From Torreya grandis (taxonomy: Eukaryota > Streptophyta > Pinopsida > Cupressales > Taxaceae): a DNA stretch of 64,000 bases. Numbering within the stretch: position 1 is the first letter of the stretch; each line of letters begins with the position of its first letter. This document shows positions 25,026 through 38,752 of this stretch, in pieces. The position numbers and the translations under genes are program-made. The notes below the pieces were generated by a model. The model worked only from the letters and a program-made list of their open reading frames with translations. It searched no databases and had not been told where the DNA came from. Location: assembly GCA_037957365.1 (NCBI GenBank), contig JARHVA010002371.1, positions 1,116,001 to 1,180,000 on the forward strand, in the 5' to 3' direction.

Positions 25026-28000
25026 TCAAGTAATTTGTAATTGCTCAGATGCCCTTGGAGTTTTTTCAAACCAAAACTTAGTAATACCGAAGATGCAATC
25101 CTCCAGAACCACTTTCTCATTGTGAGCATCTTCTTATAAAATCTTCATTTCTTCAAGAATTGCCCAAGAATACATAGTAGAAAGATATGAAATGTTATTT
25201 TTTTGCCTTCTTTACTGACCCTTCAGGAACAATCTTTTCTTCAATAAAAACTTTATCACTCAAAATGTTTATTCCTTGAATACTTTGTTTTTCACTTCAA
25301 AGATTTCATTCTCATTTTATATCTCCTTTATTTCTATCTTTATCTATGATAATTTATTTTCGATGTCAACCACAGTACATGGGACCTTGAAAAACCATTT
25401 TTGAGCAATTTGCAACATCTTTTCTATCCATTCATTAATGTATTTAACCTTGTCCTTAGTCTCCTCTAATTGTATTATTATTATTATTTGATTAGATTTA
25501 CCTCCTAAAAGTAATGATTATTATAGAGCATATCTTGCCACGTTAGAAATTATTTCACACAACTTTGTAATTTGTTCCTTTAATTTAGCTTTTTCATCTT
25601 TCTCTTCATCAAGATTTTAGAACAAAGTATTGATCAAGGTCTGAGTGTCTTATTTCAAGTCCTCTATAATAGCTTCTCCAAGGGATATCTTTGTAATTAT
25701 TAGATATTGCTCAGTGACTTCATCTTTATTTTTGCCCTATGGAGGAATTAATATCTCTACAAATTTTTGCCCTTAAGGTTCAATTATAAGCTTGGAAGTC
25801 ACTTTATCACTCTAGGGCTTATTTAATTTACAACCAAGACTCTTTAGCAGTTGCAAGTCAATCTCTTCCAATTTTATCACTTTTTTTTTTTTAGGAACTA
25901 TTTGCAATGCTAACCATGATGATAATTCTATGATTGTTATAGTATCTGAATGTAAAACCATTGGCTACTAATTGTTTCTAATTACTAACTCCTGAGAAGG
26001 AATTTTTTGTACATCTAGAAAATCTTGAAGTACATTGGAAACTACTTTCTCATCCTTTTATTTTTCATTCTCAGATTCTTTCTCTTTTACTTTCTCCTCT
26101 TTTTCTAACTCTATTACCTCAACTATTTCCTTTTACTTTTCCTGTGATACCTCATGAAATGGGGTCATTTTTTCAGGAGTTACACATCTTATCTATTTTT
26201 TAGTGGTGGGTTGATCATTTGAAGGAGTTAGAGGTGGATAATATGGAGGAGGAGGAGAAGGAGGAACATTAGTCTCCTTTTGAATAGGTTTCTATGAAGG
26301 CTTGATGCTATGAGAATTTGGAGGTGGCATGAGTGTTGATAGATCTGTGGTAGGTGTAGTAAAAGTAGGAATGATGGGAGGAAAAGTATCTATGGAAGAG
26401 ACTAGAATGGGTGTAGTGATATATGGTTTAATTGGTTCCTTATCCTTCACCATAGAGTAGGTGCCATCAGAATTCTTCTTTAATTTCTTATTAGGCACTT
26501 GACTACTTTCCTTTTGCAACAATTTTCTCTTCTAACTTATTCAAGTAGTTTTGGTCATTAACTCCTTCATGCAACATCCCTTATTGAGAATCCATGTGGA
26601 AGTCACTCATCAGTAATTTTAAATTTATCCTTAATAAAAATAATCTCTAGAAGTGAAGCGTGATCTCCTCCTAGTGCATGATAAGTCTCACTAGTTACTA
26701 TTCCATCATCTTCCATGTCCTCAAGAATTATTACTAAATCAAAAGAATGAATATGTTCAATAGTTAATCTACTATTTTCTCTTTTTCTTACTTCAAAATC
26801 ATCCCTAAAATCAATCCAAAAGTATTCAAGTACAAGAATATGCATATATTCAAGAGAAACTATAATTTGAGATATGCCTCTACCATCAAAATTGGCTCTA
26901 GCTTCAAAGTGGCTTTGATTGTAGTTATGGTACATCTTTATTTTCACATTCTTTGCTTTGTATATGCTTACATAATGATAGTTACCAATAACAACTAGAA
27001 AATTGACTTAGAAATGATGAATCTTTGATTGTAGGTCGTGCAATTCTACTAGTTACCTACACAAATCCATAAGAATCCATTTATAACTAGGATACCTTGG
27101 TAATTTGACTGGTGTGCCTAAGAAGCCACAAAATATGGTATATGTGAAATTAATAAATTGAATGAAGATGCATTCAAAATGGGAAACTGCTTCCCATGCT
27201 ACATTTGACACTCTCTTATGTTTCAAAGAAGTATTTAACTTACAATTTTTTCATAAAAAATCCATCATTTATCCTCTTATAATGTTTGAAGTATTTAGAG
27301 AGAACCAATTGGGGTTAATATTCATATATAGGATCTGATGCCAATTTTATTTTTGCAGTCAATCTATAAAAATTCTCCACTTGATACTACCATATATACT
27401 AGATATGAAGTCATTTTAAAGTCAAAAGTCACCAACACCTGACTCGGTGGCCAATGTTATCACTTATCAATCTTGACCATTCAATAATTGAAAAACTCTT
27501 GTTGAAATCAATGGCCCTAAAGTATGCATACATCCAGGTAGAGAATCATTTAGCATTCTTCTCTCCATTAATTTTACATAACAATTGAATGATGTCATCA
27601 ACTTCCTAGATGAATTCAGACCTTACTATATGTTTTGGGAACCTTGAGTGTTGCTTAAATTTCTTCATGTAGTTAGTGTTCATTACTTTGATATATTCTA
27701 AAGTGTGTCTTTCCCAAATAATCTTGGCTTTCTCCATTGATAAATCTATTACTTTAGGTCTCACTAGAATATTTAAATAGTAGTCAAAGTATTAAACATC
27801 AAGTTTGATTACGACATTACCTGAAGTGTATTTCACTATTCTAGTGAGAGAGTCATAGTACTTAACACATTCTAGGACAAACTCAGGTAGTTGTGAAAAA
27901 CTTGAGAAAGCTATAACTTGTAAGATTCTACTTTTGGTCATTTCTTGCATGAGTGGAGTCTTGGTAATACCTTTGGATCTCTCCAACAACTCAATTACAA

Positions 28001-28237
28001 ACACATACCCCATATCTATGTCACTAATTTCTAACACTTTGGATAAATACTAGACTCAATGGGGTAACCTTTACACTCATAATTCATCTTTGATTCCTAT
28101 GATTTTTCAAATTTATTTTCTTTTGTCCTACCCTTCCTACTTGGCCCTGGTATTTCTTCAAGTGTAATTTTAGAGACTTCTTCAATAAGAGTTGTTTGTA
28201 ATTTTAATTTAGTTACTTCTTTCTCTGATCTTGACAT
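25026..28237 (-). pseudogene. U3-encoded protein of element A, 3' LTR copy
   Basis: Reading from the ATG at 28237, the product opens MSRSEKEV, then a basic string GPSRKGRTKENK that could be a nuclear signal, then VLEISDIDMG (27792-28037) and a long conserved region containing IYEY.PQL, FKHYKRINDGFF and LPRYPS (27.0-27.4 kb). A short acidic segment LEDMEDDGIVTSE (26603-26947) is followed by a Ser/Thr/Pro-rich stretch (26292-26522) and a Glu/Lys-rich tail with coiled-coil character, cut short at 25026 by a deletion relative to the 5' copy. Frames shift at several points. I do not recognise the family. Homologues are the 5' LTR copy and both copies in element B. Role unknown. Confidence 0.7.
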
Positions 28238-29944
28238 TTATTTTGACTAACTTTGGAAAAACTTAATAAGATCTCTTAAACACTTAGTGATTGCTCTTAC
28301 TAGTTTAGAAAAGGTTGAGCAACTAGATGAATTTGTTGTTTTGAATAACAATCCTAAGGAGCTTTAGGTATTAAAAACTTCTAGCAGTAGTAATCCTTAA
28401 AAAATCTAAGTAACTCAATCTCAGTAATAAGGTATGGTAACCCCAGGAAGGTCTTGAAAATATTCAAGTCTTCAACATTTAAGACTTTGAATAAGTAGGA
28501 AGTATTTACAACTTTATATTTTTCTCAACTTACAACTTCATGTTTATCTTAGCAAGTTACTTGAGTTTGAGACTCTGAGTAAGTAGGAAGTTATGAGGAG
28601 TCTAAGTTTCTCTTGGGTAGTTTATCAGGTTTCTTAAGACTTATGACTTTGGGTTTCTTTGGATAAGTTACTGAGGTTGAAAAAATCGATGAAGTAGAAG
28701 TAAGGAGTAATTAGAATTTTGGGTAAGCAATAAGTAATGGGAAGTTTGGTCAAGTGGTCTTTTGAGAGGTTCAAGTTCCTTAATACCAATTACTTAGGTT
28801 CAAAAGTCCAAAAAAGTATCAAGTTGTGGAAAACTTGAGTAGCTATGCTAGGTTAATAGCTAAGTTTTTGTTGTAGGAAGATTAAACCTTTTAGGATTTT
28901 GTATGTGGTTTTCACATGATAAGTGATTATGAGAGTTTTAACAAGGTTTTAAACAACATTTTTTATGCAAAAACATATTTTGAAATGCAAGTAAAATGAG
29001 AAATGATAAAGAAAAACCAAAACAGTGAATGGAAGCTAACTAGTAGGAAAAAAACATGATTTCCAACCAGAAATGAAACAAAACAACAAGTGGAAAATAA
29101 TTTAAATACCTCAAATACAAAATGTTTGAGAGGAAATTTCTCTAAAATTGCTCAAAAGGTTCAAATGATGTCGATCAAGATTCACAAGGGTAGAAACTAC
29201 ATCAAACAACTTGAAATCCAAGTAGGAAATGAGGTGGAAATTTCACTATATATTTTAACCACCACATTTATGACAAGTAGGTGACACATGTGAGGATATC
29301 CAAGTAAGCCTTTAGTTTTTTATCAGGTTTTATGGACTACTTTGTTTAATTTGGATTTTGAAGTTAAGTAGCTTCATAATCTTGATAAGGTCTTGATTTG
29401 TGAGTACTTCAAACTTTCAAACCTTTATTATTTTTACTTGTGACTTTGAGCAAGTAAAGTAGCTTCAAAACTCTGGTTTGCTCTAGTTAGTTCTCTATGA
29501 GTTTATGGAATTGCTTTCCTTAACTTTTGATGTGAAGCAAAATTATTTCTTAATTCCATTTTGAATTGGGTAGCTCAACTTGGGTTTACGAGGATGACTT
29601 GACTTTTATTTAATAAGTGAAGTAACTTGGAGAACTTGAGTTGGCTTGGAAATGATCCCAAACACTTAGCTTTTTTATCCTCTGGGAAAGATGGGTAAAT
29701 GGGTTTTTTAGTGATGGCCTTAGACAAACATTTATAAACTTCTAGAGCAATTTGAAGCAATTGGAAAATAAATCAAGAAAATTGAAAGCTAAAAAATACT
29801 AAGCCTTATTGAGGGTGCTAGTTTTAACAAGAACAATTGACTCACAAAAGACAAAAGGCAAAAATTTAATGGGGGTATCCCAAAATTTGATGTGTAAAAT
29901 TTTGGGTGACACTAGTTGGTTCTAATTGGGGACATCTTTGTTTT

Positions 29945-30079
29945 TATCAAGAAGAAATAAACAAGGATGAGATCCTGATATCTCTGATTTTGAGTCTTAT
30001 TTATTGGGTATTCTATCAAGAAGAAGGAAACAAGGATGATATCCCAATATCTCTAGTTTTGAGTCTTGTCTATTGGGTA
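29945..30079. repeat. 69 bp tandem duplication after element A pol
   Basis: Two units with period 69 start TATCAAGAAGAA at 29945 and 30014 and both end TATTGGGTA. They lie between the pol stop and the 3' LTR. Confidence 0.85.
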
Positions 30080-30204
30080 CAGAGTCATGTAAAAACTCAA
30101 TCAAGAAAAACTACAAAACAAACAAACAAATATAGAAACATAAACAAGTAAATAAAATAAAGATTGAGAACTTGTTTATATATATACAAGTGTTATGCTA
30201 CTAC

Positions 30205-33200
30205 TCAATTCTTGTAGAGCTTCAAGTGTTACCCATTGTATGATAGCAATAGTTCAGTTCCATCCTGAAAAGCTAGGATGAAGTTATCTCTTCCAAAAAT
30301 CTTCTTTATAGTGAAAGACCTTTTCCACAATGAGTCAAACTTCCCATGCTTCCCTTTTTATTCATTCTGCTTATCCCAAAAAAGGACCAAGTCACCAACT
30401 TTAAACTATCTTTCTTGAGCCTTCTTATCAAAGATATTTTTCACTTTCATCTAGTGATCAATTAGACATTCAACCACTTGAGTACAAACCTCTTGTAGTT
30501 CAATGAGAAACATAACCCTCTTATCAATTGAATCTTGATAAGTTTCATCTTCAATAGCTTTAGACAATTACAAAGTAGGCAACTCTATGGTGATTGGTAT
30601 CTCAACATTTATTCCATATAGAAGTTGCAAAGGTGACATACCAATGGATTTCTTTAGAGTGATTCTATCAGCCCATAGCACATCAAATAGCTTCTTATGC
30701 TAGGTACATTTAATTATTATCCACCAACTTATGAATGATGGTCATCAAATTCTTATTACTTGATTCAGCTTAACCATTCCCCTAAGGATAGTGATTTGAA
30801 GCATGAACTAGATTTATTCTGTATGAGTAATAAAAATTAGTTAATTCCACTAAAAAAAAGTTAGTTGCATTATCAGTGACTATCTTGTGAGGAACACCAA
30901 ACCTCACTATAATGTTTTTCTTGATAAAGTCACACATAACTTTAGAAGTGGCATGCTTGACCAGAATGGATTTTACCCACTTGATAAAGTAATTAATTTT
31001 GGTTAGGAAATAACAATGTCTATCACTTGAATAAGGATTCAACATGCTAATAAAATTCGTGCACCATTGCTAAAATGGTTAATTGATTATGACTAGTTTT
31101 AAAGGCAATGTTGGCAACTTTACACGTCCCATAAAGTGTTGACATGCTTGACACTTAGGAACCCAATCTAAAGTATCCTAGAATAGATTAGGCCAAAAGT
31201 ACCTTGCTCATAAGATTTTATGTGTTGTGATTCACACTAAGAAGTGACCTTCACATGATTTATCATGGAACTATTCTAGTAGTCTCCTTTGCTACTCTTT
31301 ATCTACATAATGGAAGAAGATACCATCAATTCCTCTTTTGTAAAACCATTATCCCAAAGGACATAATCCTTTGAATTCAACTTGATGGTATGCTTTTATT
31401 TGTGTGTAAGATTAGATAAACATTACCTATAAGTCAAAAATTAAGCAATATTACTATACCATCATCAACAAGATCAACAAAAAGCACCATGGGAAATTTT
31501 CATCCAATTTAGCTTGAAGTGAAGGTGCCATTGTATCTATGTCATCAGGTTTTCTCTCTATCATCAATTAGCACAAGCCTATTCCTCTTACTACCTTCAT
31601 TAATTTAATATCAAGATTAAAATCTTACACCTTAGCTACCCATGTGCCTCTCATTAATCCCATCTCTTACTATGTTATAATTGATTTGACTATAGTATCA
31701 GGGACATAAACTTTAGAATGTAGTACTTGAAGACTTTGCATGCTTTGACTATAACAAAGTTGTGTTTATTCATATATGAATAGTTTAGTTTAGATCTTTT
31801 CAATGGTTGGCTCATGAAAACTATGGGGGATTCAATAACCTAATCATTCTTCTACAGAATTATAGCTGACATGGTATGCTCAGAATAATAACAATAAGGA
31901 ATGAATTCTTTACTAAAATTTTAGAAAACTAACACTAGAGCTTGAGCTATGAATTATTTAATCCTTTAAAATTCCAACTTACCTTCAACATTACACTTGA
32001 AGTCTTGCTTATTTTTCATCATATCAAAAATGTGGTGAGTCAACTCAACAAAGTTAGGAATAAATATTTTGAGAAAGTTGACCTTACCAAAGAATGAATG
32101 TACTCCTTTCTTATAAGTAGGCATAGGTAAAATTTGAATAGATTTTACCTTTTTTGGATCAATTTTTATTCCTTACTTTGAGATGATGTGACAAATAAGC
32201 TTCCCTTTAGTCACGACAAATATGGATTTCTTAGGATTTAAAGAAATCCTATGTTTTCTACACTAGATGAGAACCTCTTCCAAGTCAGCCATATGATTAC
32301 CACTTTGCTTGTAGAAGACTATCAAGTCATAAAGTTATATAACTATACTCTTATTATTCAGATGTGTAAATTCTAGATCCATTTCTCATTGAAAAGTTTC
32401 TCCAACATTAATCAACCCAAAGGGCATTTTTTGATAGGTAAATGTCACCCATGTTTTTGTGAAAGTTGTCTTGTATTGATCCTCATCTGCTACTTTTATT
32501 TGATTGTTCCCTAAAAAACCATCTAGTATGGATAAAATTTATGAGCCCATAACTACTTGCAAGGTATGATCAATAATAGGAAATGGATAATTGTCTTTCA
32601 GAGAAGCTTGATTCAAATTACAAAAATCAACACACAAACATATTTCTCCATTTTTCTTCCTTACTAGGACAATGTTAGCTAACCATGATAAATGATGAAT
32701 ACAAAAGATGAGATTTGAATAAAAAATCTTTTGTATTTTAGAAAAGATAGTACCTAAAATTATTATATTATGATGGCAAAGATTATGCCTAAAAGTCTTC
32801 ACTTTTGGCTGAAGCAGAATGTAATGTTACACCTCATCTGGATGAAAAGTCTTCAAGTCTTTATAAGATCAAGAAAACAAATCAATATACTTTGTAATGA
32901 GCTTAATGAATGCTTCTCTTTCCTCTTGGGAACAACATTTTCCAATGTTGACTACCTTGGACTCTTCTTCAATACCTAAATTAACTTGTACTTTTGGAGA
33001 CTAACTATCACCATATTATTTTTTTCTTTAGAAACCAATCATGCTTATCAAAGATATTTTCTAAAGAAACTAACCCTTTAGGGATCTTATTTCCCTTCAA
33101 TTTAATAACATCTTCACTATCATTGAGCTTAAGGTCAATGTTTATTTTTGTTGTTTGGCATGGAAGTGAACTACTTATTTTAAAGTAAAGCTCCTCAAAG

Positions 33201-35930
33201 TTATCTTACTACTCAAGGAATATAGCTATCTACTTTTCATCATTGAAAACTTACCAGTGATTGACATTATCTCAAAATTTTTGATGGAAAACCATCTCTA
33301 CTCTATAATCACCTTCTCTAAAAAGTGTGGGTGGCTGATCTATCATGAGTAGAGATGTGGTAACTACAAAATAATCAACTCTAGAGTTCTGATCACGAGG
33401 AATAAAATTGATAGAGAAGGTTGAAAATTTAAGTGTTGCACTCAAAACTCAATCATGGTAGTGACTCAACTTATCTTTATTCACTTGGTATTGTCCCCAA
33501 TTTGTCTTACTATTAACTTAACATATCATTAGAATTTAAGAAGTCTCATTCCCTTTTCCTTTGCTTATTTTAGTCCTAACAATAGTGATTCATACTCTAC
33601 TATGTTGTTAGTATTTTCAAATATAAGTTTTTAGGAGTAAGGAAATATTTTACCATCAAATGATATCAATACCACCCTAGCACCTGAACCAAGAAAATTT
33701 TAGCTACCATCAAACTCTAGAGTCCATATTTTTTCCTTTTCTTCTTCTTGTATCTCTAGTTCTTGTATTTCCTTGCCCAATTTGAGGTAATAAACTCCAT
33801 GGTCTAATTCTTCAAAAATATTCTTAGATCTTGGATCATTAGATTTGGAAAATGTATACTTAGACTTCTTTTTAGGCTCAAGTTTTTGATTTACTCCTTT
33901 GATTGGAATATGAGCACATGACCAATCTATCTCGACTTCTCCACCCAGATCTTTGTAGAAGTTTCTACTTACCAACATTCCATAATAAAAAGGAATATTT
34001 GCAACCAAAATTATCATTTTAAGGCTTTTATCTGATTAAATTGCTAGGATAGCTTGGGCATATTTGATTTGTCCAATCAAGGGGACTTGTCTCTCTATTG
34101 AGTAACATCTACCTATTGTCTTAGTTAAAGTGAGGTTAAAGGCATTAGTTACTTTAGCTAGCATAACATTATCTAAGGCTCCAGAATCCAAGATATAGTT
34201 ACTCAACTTGAACCCATTGATAAAGAGAGACACATATAATGGCTTTATCCTTTCAGATGTGGAAACAGATATGGGAGAAGTAGTTATCGCATTTTTTTGG
34301 GAAGTCACTTGTTTGGGAGTAGGTAAGATACCTTTAGAGGCATTGGATGTATTATTTGATCCTTTGCTTTGAACATACTTGACTAGTCTATTCAGTTGAT
34401 CTGGATAAGACCTCAGGTATTTGACTTTTGACATTTGAATTTTGGTTTTCTTTATGTGATCAATTATGTCAAAATAAGGGATGGATGTAGATAAATTAGG
34501 ATTTTATTTATAGGTATGAGTAACTGGCTTATGAATTTGAGAAGAGGAAGCTACATGCTTATCTTTTGGAGTAAGAGAGGAAGGTAGAGGACTACCTATT
34601 TTAAGAATGATAACATCTACTATAGAATATTCTTTCTCTTTCCCTTATTCCTTGGAATATTTTTCACCAACTTACTAATTTTGTAATCTTGTAAACACTA
34701 CAAAAGAGTGACTATGATCCTCTTCAAATACTTCTTAATAATCACTTTCTGAATGATATTCAATGTAGACTATGTTGGATTTTCCAGTAGGATATACAAA
34801 GTAGTCTTCATAAAAAAAACTTTGATGAATATCATTAGTCATTTGATCTTCTGCATTCATTTTAATGTGATTTTTAGGATCATCTTCAATTGCTAGTCCT
34901 TGTGTAGGACCAACAATATGGTTCCTATTTTGATTATTGAAATTGCATGTAGGTGCATTCTTAGAAGGAGTAACATGAGCACCTTGAGTAATTTGCATTT
35001 TAACTTGTAGAAAATCATTAGAAAGTTTATGAAATATAGAATCCATTATGGTTTTCACTATAGCTGAAGTAGAACTATCCACCTTGGAGGTTGTCTTCTT
35101 GATCTTTCCAACCATGATAAGGTTATTCTCAACCTCTATATCAAGATTTTGAGTTATTGCTAAATTATTAGGACATGCTCTACATAGTTGATAGCTAACC
35201 TTTGGTAACTGATCATTGATGAAGAATCACTTTTAATTATCTTTAGTGGGTAGAGCATCTTGAGGGATTTTATATAGTAATCTATTAAACTTGGCAATGA
35301 ATTCTTGCATGGTATTCATGTGGTTCTTTTTTGAGGTGAGTCAGTTGGGTAAGCAATATGTGAGAATATTTAGTAGATTTAAACCTCTTCTCATTAACCA
35401 TGCATAGTGGTCCAACTAACTATAGTCCCAAAAGCCAAATGGTAAAATATTTTATAGCTAAGTCATGCAAGGTCTCAATGAAAAGTCTAACTGAGACATC
35501 TTCATGCTGAACACCAATTAATCTATAGGCTATAAATAAAGTAGCCAAATGATCATCTAGACTTTGTTTTACATCTCTTTTAAACTTTAGAAAATTATTT
35601 TACAGACCCCTTTGGCATGTCATGGAGAGGAGGAGTCAAATTCATATGACCAATCACTACCCGCCAAGGAACAAGTAGTGGTAGCACCATTCTTCTAGGA
35701 ATATGAAACTAAGGATTTGTAGGTTGAATTAATCCTAAAGAATTATGTTTCAATTGATTTAAAAGAGTTTTTATTTGTCTCATGGGTAAACAACTTGCTC
35801 TTCTTGTTTTGGTTTAGACAAGAAAGCTGAAATTAAACCATTCTTGTAGTTCAAATAAGTCATCAGTTTGGCCTTGAGTTATTCTTGCTCTGGTCAAAGG
35901 TCGATTGGACAAATTGAAACACCTAAGATT
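30205..35930 (-). pseudogene. Gag-Pol of element A (gag, PR, RNase H, RT, RNase H, INT)
   Basis: Domains in order on the minus strand. Gag core near 35600-35200 (DDHLATLFIA, GVQHEDVSVRLFIETLHD, LTQLTHLKKEPHE). A linker at 34735-35115. Protease at 34036-34434 with catalytic ILDSGA at 34177-34193. An RNase H domain at about 33300-33730 (WTLEFDGS, NTNNIVEYESLLLGL, later PRDQNSRVD). RT from 32802 (VRKKNGEICLCVDFCNLN, ILDGFLGNNQIKV, QKMPFGLINVGETFQ), with LYDL in place of the DD box at 32323-32337. Connection and second RNase H to about 31.4 kb. Integrase core at 30782-31045 (YFIKWV, FGVPHKIVTDNATNF), ending HLKLYKN before TGA at 30205. Many stops and frameshifts; the gag start is approximate. Confidence 0.88.
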
Positions 35931-36274
35931 TTATAAGAATTTGTTTTGAGATTAATTCAATTCTATAATTAAATTATTGAGATGTGGTTATTTAACATAC
36001 AGGAGTTCAGGAAAAATAAGGCATAAAATAAAACATTTCATGTAGCAATACGTTTGGACATGTAACAACTCAAGAAAAGTAACGTGTATATTTTTAATAA
36101 ATCTAGTTAACTTTATAAAGGATGCATTTTAGATAGATAAGTGTACCATTATTTTCATGAAACATCTCAAACATCAATTAATAAAACTTGGAATTTTTGG
36201 AGAAAAGAATGTTAAATTGTACCTATCTCAACTTGTGTGAGTAATCTAATTTAATTCTGAGAGTTAAGTTCATA

Positions 36275-36299
36275 GTTCCCTAGTGGAGTCACTAGAAAC
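36275..36299 (-). other. Primer binding site region of element A
   Basis: After the LTR end the coding strand reads GTTTCTAGTGACTCCACTAG then GGAAC. Element B has TGGTCACTCTGCTGAA in the same place. Both resemble the TGGCGACTCTGCTGGGGA-like start of Tat/Ogre elements. I do not assign the tRNA. Confidence 0.6.
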
Positions 36300-36968
36300 T
36301 ATTGGCTAGATATTTTTTAGGCTATAAAAGTACTTAGGTAGTCATGGGATTAAATCCCCTTCATTTAACAGTAAAGCTCCCATATGTTTATCTATATCTA
36401 CTTCTTACTGTTCACAATTTTAGTTATTCACAATTGATATAAATTATTCACAAGATATGCACAAGTCATCTTATTTTTGGGGGTATTACTTTAATCACAG
36501 AGTTCATTAACCATAACAAGGTGATTTTTTAGTAAGTAAGCATCTATTTTATAGAATGTGTAAAGAAGTTTGAGGAGAAATAGAGAATGAAATGACTAGA
36601 ATATGTGAGAAGAAAAAGATGCACTTCACAATAAGTAGTTTCACAGAGCTTATTGAATATGTACAAGTAAATAAAGATTTAAGAGATGATAATCCTTTCA
36701 TAAAATGATTCAAAAATATTGTAAATTATATTAAGATTTAAATATAACATAAAGTTTACCATTTTAATCTTCACAAATGCACCAAATGATCTCTTTAGAT
36801 GCAAAGTTCCACAAAAATCAACTTCCTTCTTATTCATTTTGAACCAATTTCATACAAAAGAAGAATTGATAAATCTAAACACAAATTTTTAGATTGCTTA
36901 AACTCTCTTGATTCAGTTACAATTTATTTCCAAAAGTTACCATCCTTTGGCATGCAGGCCTTCACTAT

Positions 36969-36976
36969 TATTTATA
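36969..36976 (-). promoter_or_regulatory. TATA box, element A 5' LTR
   Basis: TATAAATA on the minus strand, 669 bases before the LTR end and about 515 bases past the U3 frame stop. It is conserved in the 3' LTR. Another TATAAATA lies near 37285 in a stretch absent from the 3' copy. Confidence 0.5.
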
Positions 36977-37491
36977 CTAATCCAATTGCCAAAATCAATT
37001 AGGAGACAACTCCTTGAATTCTCATGTGTTGTGCTAAAAATTGAAACCATTGAGAAGCATCCTCCTAAAATTTCTCCTATGTGGCATGCAATACTCAATG
37101 ACGTGTTTCACTTTTCAATTTCACTACTTGAATAAAAACAATCTCTTTGCCTATAACACAAAGCTTGCTCAAGTAATTTACTTTTACAAAATAAATTCAA
37201 GTAATGGCGTGTAACCATGTTACTTGAATCATATATTTTACAAAGTAATTTACCTTGACAAGTAACTTACCTAAATGACTTTATTTATAAAGTAATTACT
37301 TATAAAAAAAGTTACATAAACACATTACTTGAAGAAAATAGAAGAAAATGGAAGAAGAAAGAAGAAGTTATCAAGAAGAGGAGCAATAACAATCATTCCA
37401 AGTCATCGAATTTAGATTTGCACTTTTCTCTATATTTGATATGTTGGGACATCATGAACTAGATTTTTGAATCATCTAATTTGGCAAGTGA

Positions 37492-38752
37492 TTACCTTTT
37501 GGTTTCATATCTCGGTAGCTCTCTTTCTAACTTCCTGCAATAAGCTTTCACTCTCTCAAGATGGGGTTCCATCCTCTTGACCTCTTGTTGACTTTTTATT
37601 AACTCTTTAATAGATTTTATTGAGAAAGGAGTTGAGGCCTCTTCAATCAATTGTTTTAATTGTTGATGTAATTTCTCAACTATCCTTAGAGTTTTATCAT
37701 ACAAAACATTAGTGAGATCAAAAATGTAATCCTCTAGATCCACTTTCTCATTATGAGCATCTTCTTCTAAAGTCTTCATCTCTTCAAGCATTACCCCAAG
37801 AATACGTATGCGGAAAGATATGCGATGTTTTTCTTATTTTTCCTTCTTTACTGATCCTTCAAGAATAATCTATTCTTCAATCAATTTTTTTTCACTCAAA
37901 GTGTTTATTATTTAAAGACTTTCTTGTTGCAATTCATAGATTCCATTCTCAGTTTCTATCTTCTTCATTACTATCTTTATCTATGCCAATTTATTTTCAA
38001 TGTCAGCCAGAGTACTTGGGACCTTGAGAAACCATTTATAAGTAGTTTACAACATCCTATATATCCATTCTTCAATTAATTTAGCCTTGTACCCAGTCTC
38101 CTCTACCTTTGTTATTGTTTGTTGATTAAATGTACCTCCTGAAAGTAGTGCTTATTGTGGAACAAATCTTTCCACCTTAGCAATTATTTCACACAACTTT
38201 GCAATTTGTTCATTCAATTTAGATTTTTCAACTTTCTCTTCATCAATATTTTATAATAAAGTATTGATCAAGATTTGAGTGTCTTATTTCAATCCCTCTA
38301 AAGTAACTTCTCCAAGGGATATCTTTGTAACTGTTAGATCTTGCTCAGTGACTTCATATTTATTTTTTTCCCTATGGAGGAATTGATATCTCTATAATTT
38401 TTTTCCCTAAAGGTTCAATTATCAGCATGGAATTCACTTTAGCACTCTTAAGCTTCTTTCCTTTATGATCAAGACACTTTAGTAGTTGCAAGTCAATCTC
38501 CTCCAAATTTATCATTTCTCTTATTTCAAGAACTGTTTACAATTTCAACCATGATGAGAAGTCTGTGCTTGATGAAGTAGTTGAATGTAAAACCATTTTC
38601 TATTGATTTTTTCTAATTACTAATTTTTGAGAAGGAATTTTTTGTACATCTTAAACATCTTGAATAACATTAGAAATTTCTTGCTCATCCTTTTCTTTTT
38701 AATTCTCAGCTTTTTTTCTTTCTCCTTTTCTTTCTCTTTCTCCTTTTCTTTC
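37492..38752 (-). pseudogene. U3-encoded protein of element A, 5' LTR copy, C-terminal part
   Basis: Continuation of the frame interrupted by element B. Its last 99 codons (37492-37791) are open and strongly coiled-coil in character, rich in Leu, Glu and Lys (NEKVDLEDYIFDLTNVL, KLHQQLKQLIEE, KELIKSQQEVKRME), ending RELPRYETKR. With the upstream part at 58497-60683 the frame would be about 1,150 codons. Several stops and shifts lie between 37.8 and 38.7 kb. Confidence 0.7.

Larger units (their letters stand above)
24173..29914 (-). repeat. 3' LTR of element A
   Basis: 5.74 kb. Its low end aligns with 36300 onward and its high end with 62352 downward, block by block, including the frame at 25026-28237. 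It lacks about 0.5 kb present near 37160-37690 in the 5' copy. About 1.68 kb of noncoding U3 precedes the frame. Confidence 0.85.
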
